The notes: generated by a model not told the origin, from the sequence alone. A stretch of DNA of 28,999 nucleotides from Solobacterium sp. UBA1761 (GCA_002315565.1 DCHD01000046.1:1-28999), one strand, 5' to 3'; counted from the first letter of the stretch, positions 1-6,781 are shown. Translations and numbers: made by a program.

Positions 1-14
1 TTATACATTTAGTT

Positions 15-28
15 TGAAAGCGCTAACA
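15..28 (+). promoter_or_regulatory. Candidate cre (CcpA) operator before larA
   Basis: The 14-mer TGAAAGCGCTAACA fits the classical catabolite-responsive element consensus TGWAARCGYTWNCW at every position. It lies 13 bases before the larA ATG and downstream of a weak -10-like TATACA at 2-7, so it would act by blocking initiation or early elongation. Known: CcpA with HPr-Ser-P binds such sites to shut off secondary carbon pathways when glucose is plentiful. Inference: lactate oxidation is repressed on preferred sugars. The -35 region would lie outside the window. Confidence 0.7.
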
Positions 29-41
29 GGGAGAAAATAAT

Positions 42-1325
42 ATGACACATATTGAATTTCCTTATGGAAAGACAAAACTTAGTCTTGATGTAGAAGAGAA
101 GTACCTTAAAGGAATACTGCTTTCTCATCTTGATGAATATATTCCAGAAAAAGGTGAAACAGAACTCGTTAAGGAAGCTTTAGAAAATCCGGTTGATTCA
201 TTAAAACTCAGTGAATTGGCTAAAGGAAAGAAAAAGGTTGTAATCATTGCCTCTGACCATACAAGACCTGTTCCAAGCAAGATTATCATGCCTTTAATGC
301 TTGAAGAGATCAGAAAGTCTAATCCTGAAGCTGATATCACAATTCTTATCGCAACAGGATTCCATCGTCTTACAACCAGAGAAGAGCTTATCAACAAGTT
401 CGGTGAGAAGATTGTAAACGAAGAAAAGATTGTCATCCATGAATCAGAAAAGATGGAAGACATGGTGTATCTTGGAAAACTTCCTTCAGGTGGTGATCTT
501 TATGTCAATAAGATTGCAGTTGAAGCAGATTTATTGTGTTCTGAAGGATTTATTGAACCACACTTCTTTGCCGGCTTCTCAGGAGGAAGAAAGTCTGTTC
601 TTCCTGGAGTTGCCTCAAAGGTTACGGTACTGGCAAATCACTGTTCAAAGTTCATTGACAGTAAAGACGCCAGAACCGGTTTACTTGAAAATAATCCGAT
701 TCATAAAGATATGCTGTTTGCTGCTAAAGCAGCAAAACTGCAGTTTATCTGTAATGTTATAATTAATGCGGATAAAAAGGTTGTTTATGCCGTAAGTGGT
801 GATGTTGATAAGGCACACCAGAAGGGCGTGAACTTCTTAAGAAAATACTGTATGGTCGATGGTTTGAATGCCGATATTGCTATTTCAACCAACGGCGGTT
901 ATCCGCTTGACCAGAATATCTATCAGTCAGTAAAAGGTATGACTGCAGCAGAAGCTACTGTTAAAAAAGGTGGCGTAATAATCATGCTGGCAAGTGCTAA
1001 AGACGGTCATGGCGGACAGTCATTCTATGATACATTCACCGGTGATAAGCCATTAAATGAGCTCTACAGTGAGTTTATGAAAAGAAGCGCTGAAGAGACT
1101 ATTGCTGACCAGTGGGAGTCACAGATTCTGACCCGTATACTGATGCACGCAACAGTTATCTATGTATCAGAAGCTGATGAAGATATGATAAAGAATTTCA
1201 GAATGATCCCGGCAAAATCTCTTGAAGAAGCATTAGCCAAAGCAAGAGAGATAACCGGTTCAGAAGCATCCATTGCTGCTATACCTGATGGTGTATCAGT
1301 CATGGTTGTAAATAAGGAGAATTAA
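42..1325 (+). CDS. larA: Nickel-pincer lactate racemase LarA
   Basis: Interconverts D- and L-lactate using a nickel-pincer nucleotide (NPN) cofactor. At 427 aa it has the usual family length. Key residues fall at the same numbers as in the Lactiplantibacillus plantarum enzyme as I recall it: Arg75 in SDHTRP, His108 in ATGFHR, His174 in EPHFF, Lys184 in SGGRKS (the covalent NPN attachment point) and His200 in ANHC. It is first in an operon with etfB, etfA and an FAD lactate dehydrogenase, so it probably feeds either lactate isomer to a stereospecific dehydrogenase. A weak GGGAG ribosome site precedes the ATG, with a cre operator just upstream. The LarB, LarC and LarE proteins needed to make NPN are not in this window and must be encoded elsewhere. 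A related DUF2088 racemase with another substrate is possible, but the neighbours argue for lactate. Confidence 0.93.
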   Translation: MTHIEFPYGKTKLSLDVEEKYLKGILLSHLDEYIPEKGETELVKEALENPVDSLKLSELAKGKKKVVIIASDHTRPVPSKIIMPLMLEEIRKSNPEADITILIATGFHRLTTREELINKFGEKIVNEEKIVIHESEKMEDMVYLGKLPSGGDLYVNKIAVEADLLCSEGFIEPHFFAGFSGGRKSVLPGVASKVTVLANHCSKFIDSKDARTGLLENNPIHKDMLFAAKAAKLQFICNVIINADKKVVYAVSGDVDKAHQKGVNFLRKYCMVDGLNADIAISTNGGYPLDQNIYQSVKGMTAAEATVKKGGVIIMLASAKDGHGGQSFYDTFTGDKPLNELYSEFMKRSAEETIADQWESQILTRILMHATVIYVSEADEDMIKNFRMIPAKSLEEALAKAREITGSEASIAAIPDGVSVMVVNKEN

Positions 1326-2111
1326 ATGAACATTATTGTCTGTATCAAACAGGTACCGGGCACATCAAACGTCAATGTTGATCCGGTAACAGGAACACTT
1401 ATCAGAGATGGTGTTGCCTCAAAAATGAATCCCTACGACCTTAATGCAGTTGAAATGGCATTAAAGTTAGTAGAAGAAAATGGCGGCGAAGTTAAAGTTG
1501 TTTCAATGGGACCTCCAGCAGCTTTAGAGGTAATCAGAGAAGCTATCTATATGGGTGCAAGTAAGGGTGTGCTGGTATCTGACCGTAAGTTTGGTGGTGC
1601 TGATGTACTGGCTACTTCTTATACGCTCTGTTCAGGTATCAAGGCTTTAGGTGATTATGATCTGATTCTTTGTGGAAAGCAGACTACCGATGGTGATACG
1701 GCACAGGTCGGAAGTGAACTTGCTGAACATCTTGATATTCCTCATGCCTGCTATGTAAAGTCAATCAAGCAGGAAGGAAAGAAACTTGAATACGTGCAGA
1801 ATCTTGACTCAAAGATTGTCACTGCCAGAATCAATATGCCATGTCTGATGTGTGTTGATTCAGAAATCAATACACCTAGACTTCCTTCGTTCTTAAAGAA
1901 GAAAGAAAATGGCGACTGTCAGAACAAGATTCAGATTCTTACATTCAATGATGTTGAAGATAAAGATGAAACACATTACGGCTTAAAGGGTTCTCCTACT
2001 CAGGTAGAAAGAATCTTCGAACCTGACAAGCGCAAAGATAAAGAAATGATTACTGATGGTGATCTGGCCAAGAAGACTTATGACATTCTTAAGTCAAAGA
2101 AGTTTATATAG
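1326..2111 (+). CDS. etfB: Electron transfer flavoprotein beta subunit
   Basis: The small subunit of a cytoplasmic electron-transferring flavoprotein, 261 aa, the normal length for EtfB. It starts with the family pattern MNIIVCIKQVPG and has the adenine-nucleotide-binding fold features, including LILCGKQTTDGDTAQVG near residues 115-131. It begins directly after the larA stop codon, so the two are cotranscribed and probably translationally coupled. Partnered with the Fe-S EtfA and the FAD dehydrogenase downstream, it matches the LctB component of the Acetobacterium woodii lactate dehydrogenase complex. In bifurcating Etfs the beta subunit carries the FAD that splits electrons between NAD and ferredoxin. 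Assignment as bifurcating rests on the operon and the EtfA type, not on a residue test in this protein. Confidence 0.93.
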   Translation: MNIIVCIKQVPGTSNVNVDPVTGTLIRDGVASKMNPYDLNAVEMALKLVEENGGEVKVVSMGPPAALEVIREAIYMGASKGVLVSDRKFGGADVLATSYTLCSGIKALGDYDLILCGKQTTDGDTAQVGSELAEHLDIPHACYVKSIKQEGKKLEYVQNLDSKIVTARINMPCLMCVDSEINTPRLPSFLKKKENGDCQNKIQILTFNDVEDKDETHYGLKGSPTQVERIFEPDKRKDKEMITDGDLAKKTYDILKSKKFI

Positions 2112-2121
2112 GAGGTGAAAC

Positions 2122-3309
2122 ATGGGATTAAAGATTAATCAGAACCTGGTAAACGATAATACAGGTAAAGCCCTTGCGGATCTCTGTCCTTTCAAGGCTA
2201 TTTCATATGAAAACGGAAAACTCGATATCAATGCCGGCTGTAAGCTCTGCAAGTTGTGTGTCAGAACAGGACCAAGTGGAGTAATCACGTTTGAAGAAGA
2301 AAAAGTAGAACTGATCAATAAAGACGATTACAAAGGTGTCTGTGTCTATGCTGATTCAGACCACGGTGTAATTCATAAAGTTACATTCGAACTTATCGGC
2401 AAGGCTATTGAACTTGCTGCTGTGATTAAACACCCGGTATACGCTTTACTGATTGGTGACAACTGCAAAGAAAACGTTAATGAACTTCTATCATACGGAG
2501 TAGATAAGGTATTTGTCTATGAAGATAAAGCACTTGCTGACTTCGATATGGAAAGATATTCAAACTGCTTTGCTGACTTTATTGAAAATATCAAGCCATC
2601 AAGTATCCTTGTCGGTGCTACAAATGTCGGAAGATGTTTAGCACCACGTGTTGCAGCTAGATTCCATACCGGACTTACTGCCGACTGCACAAGACTTGAG
2701 ATGAAAGAGAATACTGACTTGGTACAGATTCGTCCAGCATTCGGGGGCAACATTATGGCTCAGATTATCAATCCGAACCACCGTCCTCAGTTCTGTACTG
2801 TAAGATATAAGATTTTCGATGCACCTAAGAAAGTTGCTGAAGTAAAGGGCGAAGCAGAATACAGAACAGTTAAACCAGAATGGTTAAAGTCAAACGTTGA
2901 AGTAGTTGAAATCGTTGAAAAACCAAAAGAACTCGATATCTCAGAATCAGATGTACTGGTTGCTGTGGGAAGAGGAATCAAGACAGCTGAAGACCTTGAG
3001 ATGGTTAAAGAACTTGCTGATCTGCTTGGCGCAAATATCGCCTGCACCAGACCGTTGGTTGAAGCCAATATCTTTGATGCCAAACATCAGATCGGTCTTT
3101 CAGGTAAGACTGTTAAACCTAAACTGATCATCACTCTGGGCATTTCTGGAGCAATTCAGTTTGTTGCCGGCATGAAGGATTCCGGTTGTATCATCTCAGT
3201 CAACTCTGATCCGAATGCTTCTATCTTCGATGTTGCCAACTATGGTATTGTCGGAGATATCTATAAAGTTGTACCTGAACTTATCAAAAAACTTAAGGAG
3301 GCACGCTAA
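2122..3309 (+). CDS. etfA: Electron transfer flavoprotein alpha subunit with N-terminal Fe-S domain
   Basis: The large Etf subunit (395 aa), longer than a plain EtfA because of an N-terminal ferredoxin-like segment. Cys22, Cys40, Cys43 and Cys46 form a C-x17-C-x2-C-x2-C pattern suited to one [4Fe-4S] cluster. The C-terminal FAD-binding region is clear at about residues 323-380, with LSGKTVKPKL, GISGAIQF and NSDPNASIFDVANYG. A strong AGGAGG precedes the ATG, 10 bases after etfB. Known: the Fe-S type EtfA (LctC) works in the flavin-based bifurcating lactate dehydrogenase of A. woodii, driving lactate oxidation with NAD at the expense of reduced ferredoxin. Inference: the same reaction happens here. 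Its stop overlaps the next start by one base (TAATG). Confidence 0.93.
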   Translation: MGLKINQNLVNDNTGKALADLCPFKAISYENGKLDINAGCKLCKLCVRTGPSGVITFEEEKVELINKDDYKGVCVYADSDHGVIHKVTFELIGKAIELAAVIKHPVYALLIGDNCKENVNELLSYGVDKVFVYEDKALADFDMERYSNCFADFIENIKPSSILVGATNVGRCLAPRVAARFHTGLTADCTRLEMKENTDLVQIRPAFGGNIMAQIINPNHRPQFCTVRYKIFDAPKKVAEVKGEAEYRTVKPEWLKSNVEVVEIVEKPKELDISESDVLVAVGRGIKTAEDLEMVKELADLLGANIACTRPLVEANIFDAKHQIGLSGKTVKPKLIITLGISGAIQFVAGMKDSGCIISVNSDPNASIFDVANYGIVGDIYKVVPELIKKLKEAR

Positions 3310-4700
3310 TGTATAAGAAAATCGATGAAAAAGATGTAGCTTATCTTAAGAGCTTTATCCCCGAAGAAAGAATTATGGTCGGTGAAGAAATTCCCAATGA
3401 CTATTCTCATGATGAACTCGGTGGTATTGAAAGATTACCTGATGTTCTGATCAATGTATTATCTACTGAAGAAGTTTCAAAGATTCTGAAGTATGCCAAT
3501 GAAAATATGATTCCGGTTGTTGCCAGAGGTTCCGGAACTGACCTTGTTGGTGCTGCTGTTGCGGTTGAAGGCGGCATTATGGTCTGCACAAAACTGATGA
3601 ACCACATCAAGGAACTTGATGAAAGCAACCTGACTATTACTGTAGAACCAGGTGTACTGTTAATGGAACTGCAGGCATATGTTGAAGAACATAACTTCTT
3701 CTATCCACCAGATCCAGGTGAGAAGTCAGCTACAATCGGCGGCAATATTTCAACCAATGCCGGTGGTATGAGAGCTGTTAAATACGGTGTAACCAGAGAC
3801 TATGTCAGAGAACTTACTGTTGTTCTTCCTGATGGCACAATTGAACACTTCGGTTCAAAATGTGTCAAGTCATCAAGCGGCTATGACCTTAAGAACCTTA
3901 TTGTCGGATCAGAAGGTACATTATGTATCGTTACTGAAGCTGTACTTAAGTTATTGCCTCTACCAAGTGAATCTGTTTCTATGTTGTTACCATTCAAGTC
4001 AATGGAAAAAGCTATTGAAGTAGTTCCAGAAATCATCAAGTCTAAAGCTTCTCTGACTGCTATTGAATATATGTCATTGGATACTATTATTTCTGCTGAA
4101 GATTTCTTAGGCAAGAAGTTCCCAGATACAAATTATGAAGCTTATATCCTTTTGACATTTGACGGCAACAACCGCAAACAGATTGAAGAAGAATATACAA
4201 AAGTAGCTGAACTGTGTATTGAACATGGTGCAGTTGACGGATACTTCGTAGACACTGATGAAAGAAAGAAATCAGTATGGTCAGCAAGAGGTGCGTTCCT
4301 TGAAGCTATCTCCGCTTCAACTGATGAAATGGATGAATGTGACGTTGTTGTTCCTAAGAACAGAGTTGCTGACTTCATCAAGTATACTCATGAAGTTGCC
4401 AAGATTGTCGGTATCAGAATTCCTTCATTCGGCCATGCTGGAGATGGTAACCTGCATGTATATCTTTGCCGTGATGGTATGCCAGAAGAAGAATGGAAAG
4501 CCAAACTGGAAAAGGGCTTCGACCTTCTTTATGCCAGAGCAAGAGAGTACCATGGACAGGTTTCTGGAGAACATGGAATCGGTTATGCAAAGAAATCTTA
4601 TCTTGCCAAACAGTTAGGTGATAATCAGATGAATCTGATGCGTGGAATCAAGAAAGCCTTTGACCCTAACAATATCCTGAATCCAGGAAAAGTGATATAA
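3309..4700 (+). CDS. lctD: FAD-linked lactate dehydrogenase (GlcD/LctD type)
   Basis: Oxidises lactate to pyruvate with FAD, passing electrons to EtfAB. At 463 aa it is a two-domain FAD_binding_4 plus FAD-oxidase C-terminal enzyme. The PP-loop RGSGTDLVGAA sits near residues 73-83, the second FAD motif PPDPGEKSATIGGN near 133-146, and the C-terminal signatures FGHAGDGNLHV near 374 and SGEHGIG near 419. The start shares one base with the etfA stop, with an AAGGAGG site upstream. Gene order racemase-EtfB-EtfA-dehydrogenase is a complete cytosolic lactate oxidation unit. No lactate permease or regulator lies inside the window, though upstream sequence is cut. Glycolate is a possible alternative substrate for the family, but the adjacent lactate racemase makes lactate much more likely. 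Confidence 0.9.
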   Translation: MYKKIDEKDVAYLKSFIPEERIMVGEEIPNDYSHDELGGIERLPDVLINVLSTEEVSKILKYANENMIPVVARGSGTDLVGAAVAVEGGIMVCTKLMNHIKELDESNLTITVEPGVLLMELQAYVEEHNFFYPPDPGEKSATIGGNISTNAGGMRAVKYGVTRDYVRELTVVLPDGTIEHFGSKCVKSSSGYDLKNLIVGSEGTLCIVTEAVLKLLPLPSESVSMLLPFKSMEKAIEVVPEIIKSKASLTAIEYMSLDTIISAEDFLGKKFPDTNYEAYILLTFDGNNRKQIEEEYTKVAELCIEHGAVDGYFVDTDERKKSVWSARGAFLEAISASTDEMDECDVVVPKNRVADFIKYTHEVAKIVGIRIPSFGHAGDGNLHVYLCRDGMPEEEWKAKLEKGFDLLYARAREYHGQVSGEHGIGYAKKSYLAKQLGDNQMNLMRGIKKAFDPNNILNPGKVI

Positions 4701-4735
4701 TATATTTGCACATGTTTTAGTGTATCTTCATTTGA

Positions 4736-4764
4736 AAAAACCGATGCTGTTACATCGGTTTTTC
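4736..4764 (+). terminator. Rho-independent terminator of the lactate operon
   Basis: AAAAACCGATG at 4736-4746 pairs with CATCGGTTTTT at 4753-4763 around a 6-base loop, followed by more T. It lies 36 bases after the lctD stop. The symmetric A/T flanks make it usable on the minus strand too, where it would end transcripts of the small ORF in repeat copy 1. Confidence 0.85.
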
Positions 4765-4800
4765 TTTCTGCCATTAAATCTGAAAACGACTGGGGCGGCC

Positions 4801-4862
4801 ATAGGTATCAGACTACCTCAGCGTAAAGCTGATGGTTATCACAAGGTGACCTAATCTGATGG
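4801..4862. other. Foldable conserved core of the repeat (possible structured RNA)
   Basis: By eye it folds as a three-way junction: ATCAGA (4807-4812) with TCTGAT (4855-4860), ACCTCAGC (4815-4822) with GCTGATGGT (4828-4836, one bulged T), and TCAC (4839-4842) with GTGA (4846-4849). The second helix has loop GTAAA here and GTGAA in copy 2. Copy 2 keeps the first two helices exactly and weakens the third. On the minus strand the fold overlaps the end and stop codon of the small ORF. Which strand acts, if any, cannot be told from two copies. Confidence 0.3.
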
Positions 4863-4939
4863 TCAGCACATGTTTTAAAGATGCTTTCATTCAGGTATCC
4901 TTTGATATATGGCAGAAAGGGAGTTTTTTGTATATTCAT
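4808..4939 (-). CDS. 43-aa ORF in repeat copy 1, function unknown
   Basis: A small minus-strand ORF with AGGAGG four bases before its ATG and a plausible promoter upstream (TTGTAG, 17 bases, TACAAA). The peptide starts MNIQKTPFLPY, has a middle unlike its twin (residues 12-25), and ends with DHQIRSPCDNHQLYAEVV and a TGA. It has no signal peptide or membrane segment and contains two cysteines. The twin in copy 2 has exactly the same length and both ends. The three substitutions in the conserved tail all change the amino acid, so the conservation there may reflect nucleic-acid structure or recent duplication rather than the peptide. It could be a small protein, a leader peptide or chance. I do not assign a function. 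Confidence 0.45.
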   Translation of the reverse strand: MNIQKTPFLPYIKGYLNESIFKTCADHQIRSPCDNHQLYAEVV

Positions 4940-4957
4940 ACTTCCTCCTGTCTCATA

Positions 4958-4986
4958 TTTGTACTCAAACTTTGAAATTCCTACAA
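4958..4986 (-). promoter_or_regulatory. Candidate promoter of small ORF, copy 1
   Basis: Read on the minus strand: TTGTAG (4986-4981), 17 bases, TACAAA (4963-4958). The identical arrangement is present in copy 2. The predicted start point falls only a few bases before the AGGAGG site, giving a 5' leader of roughly a dozen bases. Confidence 0.4.
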
Positions 4987-5112
4987 AAATCTTTAAAAAA
5001 GTTAAAAAAAGAAGTATACAACTTAAGGTTTCTGTTTTTTTGTTGTATTCAAGATGTGAGGCAATGTAAAGTTGTATAATATATTTGCGTATGTTTTAGT
5101 ACGTCTTCATGT

Positions 5113-5142
5113 AAAAAGCCGATGTGTCTCCATCGACTTTTC
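5113..5142. terminator. Weaker terminator-like hairpin of repeat copy 2
   Basis: AAAAG-C-CGATG pairs with CATCG-A-CTTTT around the loop TGTCTC, with one C-A mismatch. It is the degenerate counterpart of the lactate operon terminator in copy 1. In this position it would mainly serve the minus-strand small ORF. Confidence 0.5.
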
Positions 5143-5185
5143 TTTCTGCCATTAAATCTGAAAACGACTGGGACGGCCATAGGTA

Positions 5186-5317
5186 TCAGACTACCTCAGC
5201 GTGAAGCTGATGGTTATCACAAGTTGACCTAATCTGATAGTCAACGTTTGTTTGATCGACTTCTTCATGTTGATCTCCTATGACATATGGCAGAAAGGGA
5301 GTTTTTTGAATATTCAT
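5186..5317 (-). CDS. 43-aa ORF in repeat copy 2, function unknown
   Basis: The twin of the ORF at 4808-4939: the same 44 codons including TGA, the same AGGAGG and the same promoter-like elements. The first eleven residues (MNIQKTPFLPY) are identical, with one silent change. Residues 12-25 differ almost completely and are acidic here (GDQHEEVDQ). The tail is YQIRSTCDNHQLHAEVV. The reading frame continues past the TGA for a block that is also conserved between copies (YLWP, then QSFSDLMAERK), which might mean the ancestral ORF was longer. There is no known domain. It lies just downstream of the MATE gene terminator, so it would be its own transcription unit. Confidence 0.45.
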   Translation of the reverse strand: MNIQKTPFLPYVIGDQHEEVDQTNVDYQIRSTCDNHQLHAEVV

Positions 5318-5335
5318 ACTTCCTCCTGTCTCATA

Positions 5336-5364
5336 TTTGTACTCAAACTTTGAAATTCCTACAA
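5336..5364 (-). promoter_or_regulatory. Candidate promoter of small ORF, copy 2
   Basis: Minus strand: TTGTAG (5364-5359), 17-base spacer, TACAAA (5341-5336), with the AGGAGG site at 5327-5322 and the ATG at 5317. The bases are the same as in copy 1, so promoter and ribosome site were both kept while the ORF middle diverged. Confidence 0.4.
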
Positions 5365-5381
5365 AAATCTTTAAAAAAGTT

Positions 5382-5412
5382 AAAAAAAAGAAGTCTATAA
5401 CTTGAGACTTCT
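5382..5412 (-). terminator. Terminator overlapping the MATE stop codon
   Basis: On the minus strand AGAAGTC (5412-5406) pairs with GACTTCT (5395-5389), followed by seven further T (5388-5382). The last sense codons and the TAG stop (5397-5395) lie inside this hairpin. The counterpart in repeat copy 1 has decayed stem bases. Confidence 0.8.
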
Positions 5413-6738
5413 GTTTTTCCAGTCATATTTTAAGTAGAATGCCATACCGATCAAGGAGACGATAATATTGGAAAGATTCATGGCTATCCAGATATTGGAT
5501 ACACCAAGATTGGTAAATGTATTAAGAAGCTTGATGATCGGTATTCTGATAAACCAGACTCTGCTTCCGGTCAGCAGCATTGAAATAAGGGTATTTGACG
5601 AGCCGTTGAAGACACCGCAGAGATTCATAAACCAACCCATCGCAAAGGCAGTGCACACAGCAAAATATACATAGTTAGCTGCCATATTCATAAGCTCATC
5701 CGAGACATTTCTGATAAATAGAGAAATAACTTTCCTGCTGGTGAGTAGGCCCAGTGGCACAAATATCAAGGCGGTTATCGCGACTATGGCCATAGAGGTT
5801 CTGAAAGCCTTATTGGCACGTTTGTGGTCATTGGCGCCAAGTGAAGCTCCTATATAAGTGGTAAGTCCTGATCCCCAGGCATTGACGAAGATGTTGTAGA
5901 CAGAAGATATCTTATTTCCTATACCATATGCTGAAAGAGCCAAAGAACCATAGGCGGCAATTTCTTTCTGCATCAGGATAAAACCGAAAGATGACATGAA
6001 GTTGCCAAGGCTTGAAGGAATGGCAACAATTACAATCTCTTTTATCAGTGTTTTATCAATCTGGAATATATTACCGATAAGTCCTTCTTTTTTCAGCATA
6101 TGCAAGGCATATGGAGTCATCAGTGCTTTGGACAGAGTTGTGGCAATCGCTGCACCAAACGTTCCCCAGCCAAAAATAAAGATGAATATCGGATCCAGCA
6201 TACAGTTGAACAGTGCAGCTGCCATATTGACGATGACACCGCTTTTGGAATCGCCATGTCCCTGTCTTATGGCCTGATAGATGGTTACGATAAAAAGAAA
6301 GACAAAGTCAAATGAAATTCCGACAAGATAGGCATATGCTGAGTCATATATTTCAGCTGGTGTTTCAAACCAGTTCAGTATCGGTTTACCGAATATAAGA
6401 AGAACAGCACAGGCAAATATACCAAGGACAATACATAAGAATATCAGATGTGATGCTACCTGTTTTGTTTTCTCGTAGTCATTTTTTCCAACGTTTCTTG
6501 AGATCAGGGCAATACCTGCTGCAGCAAGTCCTGTAGCAAAAGCTGCTCCGCAGTTTACCATTGGTGAAATAAGGGATACGGCACCTACCTGAAGTTCATC
6601 AATCATACCGACAAAGTAGGTATCTACTACACCATAAAGGACATTTATCAGGTTCAGAAAAATCAAAGGAATGGTTATTTTAATCAGACCTTTATAGATA
6701 TTTCCGTGCAGTAACTCTTCTCTTGTAACGACAAACAT
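5395..6738 (-). CDS. MATE family multidrug/Na+ efflux transporter
   Basis: An inner-membrane antiporter of the MATE superfamily (447 aa, usual length, about 12 membrane segments in two homologous halves). The N-terminal half has the typical ITIPLIFLNLINVLYGVVD start, with VDTYFVG and VSLISPM following. The second half begins near residue 230 with IVAIPSSLGNFMSSFG. Known members export cationic drugs or metabolites using Na+ or H+ gradients; the substrate cannot be read from sequence. It is divergent from the UmuC-type gene with only 43 bases between the two ATGs. No Shine-Dalgarno precedes the ATG; instead TATAAT lies 10 bases upstream, suggesting an almost leaderless message. The 3' end is shared with repeat copy 2. 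Confidence 0.92.
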   Translation of the reverse strand: MFVVTREELLHGNIYKGLIKITIPLIFLNLINVLYGVVDTYFVGMIDELQVGAVSLISPMVNCGAAFATGLAAAGIALISRNVGKNDYEKTKQVASHLIFLCIVLGIFACAVLLIFGKPILNWFETPAEIYDSAYAYLVGISFDFVFLFIVTIYQAIRQGHGDSKSGVIVNMAAALFNCMLDPIFIFIFGWGTFGAAIATTLSKALMTPYALHMLKKEGLIGNIFQIDKTLIKEIVIVAIPSSLGNFMSSFGFILMQKEIAAYGSLALSAYGIGNKISSVYNIFVNAWGSGLTTYIGASLGANDHKRANKAFRTSMAIVAITALIFVPLGLLTSRKVISLFIRNVSDELMNMAANYVYFAVCTAFAMGWFMNLCGVFNGSSNTLISMLLTGSRVWFIRIPIIKLLNTFTNLGVSNIWIAMNLSNIIVSLIGMAFYLKYDWKNRSLKL

Positions 6739-6748
6739 ATCTTTTAAA

Positions 6749-6754
6749 ATTATA
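6749..6754 (-). promoter_or_regulatory. -10 element of the MATE gene (near-leaderless start)
   Basis: TATAAT on the minus strand ends 10 bases before the ATG at 6738. The predicted start point is 3-4 bases upstream of the ATG. No good -35 is seen at 17 bases and there is no AGGAGG-like site. Confidence 0.45.
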
Positions 6755-6767
6755 GAACAATTTTCTT

Positions 6768-6773
6768 TATAAT
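6768..6773 (+). promoter_or_regulatory. -10 element of umuC-like gene (leaderless start)
   Basis: TATAAT ends 8 bases before the ATG at 6782, with no ribosome site between them, so transcription should begin about one base before the start codon. The -35 region (6745-6750, TAAAAT) is poor. It is back to back with the MATE -10 element 13 bases away. Confidence 0.45.
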
Positions 6774-6781
6774 TAAGTTGA

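Larger units (their letters stand above)
4692..5040. repeat. Tandem intergenic repeat, copy 1
   Basis: First unit of a tandem duplication with offset 378-379 bases. It begins over the lctD stop codon and runs through a terminator hairpin, a foldable core (4801-4862), a minus-strand ORF and a relic of the MATE gene tail (KNR-coding bases near 5030). Identity with copy 2 is very high at 4766-4860 and 4911-5014, but almost lost at about 4862-4900. The unit ends in sequence resembling a decayed copy of the MATE 3' end and its terminator, so the duplicated piece spanned the whole gap between the two genes. I do not recognise the repeat family. Confidence 0.85.
5071..5418. repeat. Tandem intergenic repeat, copy 2
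   Basis: Second unit, with the same order of elements as copy 1. Its left end resembles the lctD stop region (GTTGTATAATATATTTGC against GTGATATAATATATTTGC) and its right end is the real 3' end and terminator of the MATE gene. The 30 bases between the units (5041-5070) show only vague similarity to either flanking gene. Both copies retain the minus-strand promoter, AGGAGG site and 43-codon ORF. Confidence 0.85.

Noticed and set aside
4881..5069. A plus-strand 62-aa ORF across repeat copy 1
   Set aside because: In copy 2 the same frame has a TGA in the conserved block (TTTTGT becomes TTTTGA), and it has no ribosome site. The minus-strand ORF is the one kept in both copies.
4808..5317. Selenoprotein or UGA-as-tryptophan reading of the small ORFs
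   Set aside because: TGA ends other clear genes here (ftsX, the serine hydrolase), Trp codons are TGG throughout, and no selenocysteine-type context is evident.
6754..6766. A LexA/DinR box before the UmuC-like gene (AGAACAATTTTCT)
   Set aside because: The half-site spacing is three instead of four and the second half is TTTC rather than GTTC, so it does not fit CGAAC-N4-GTTCG.
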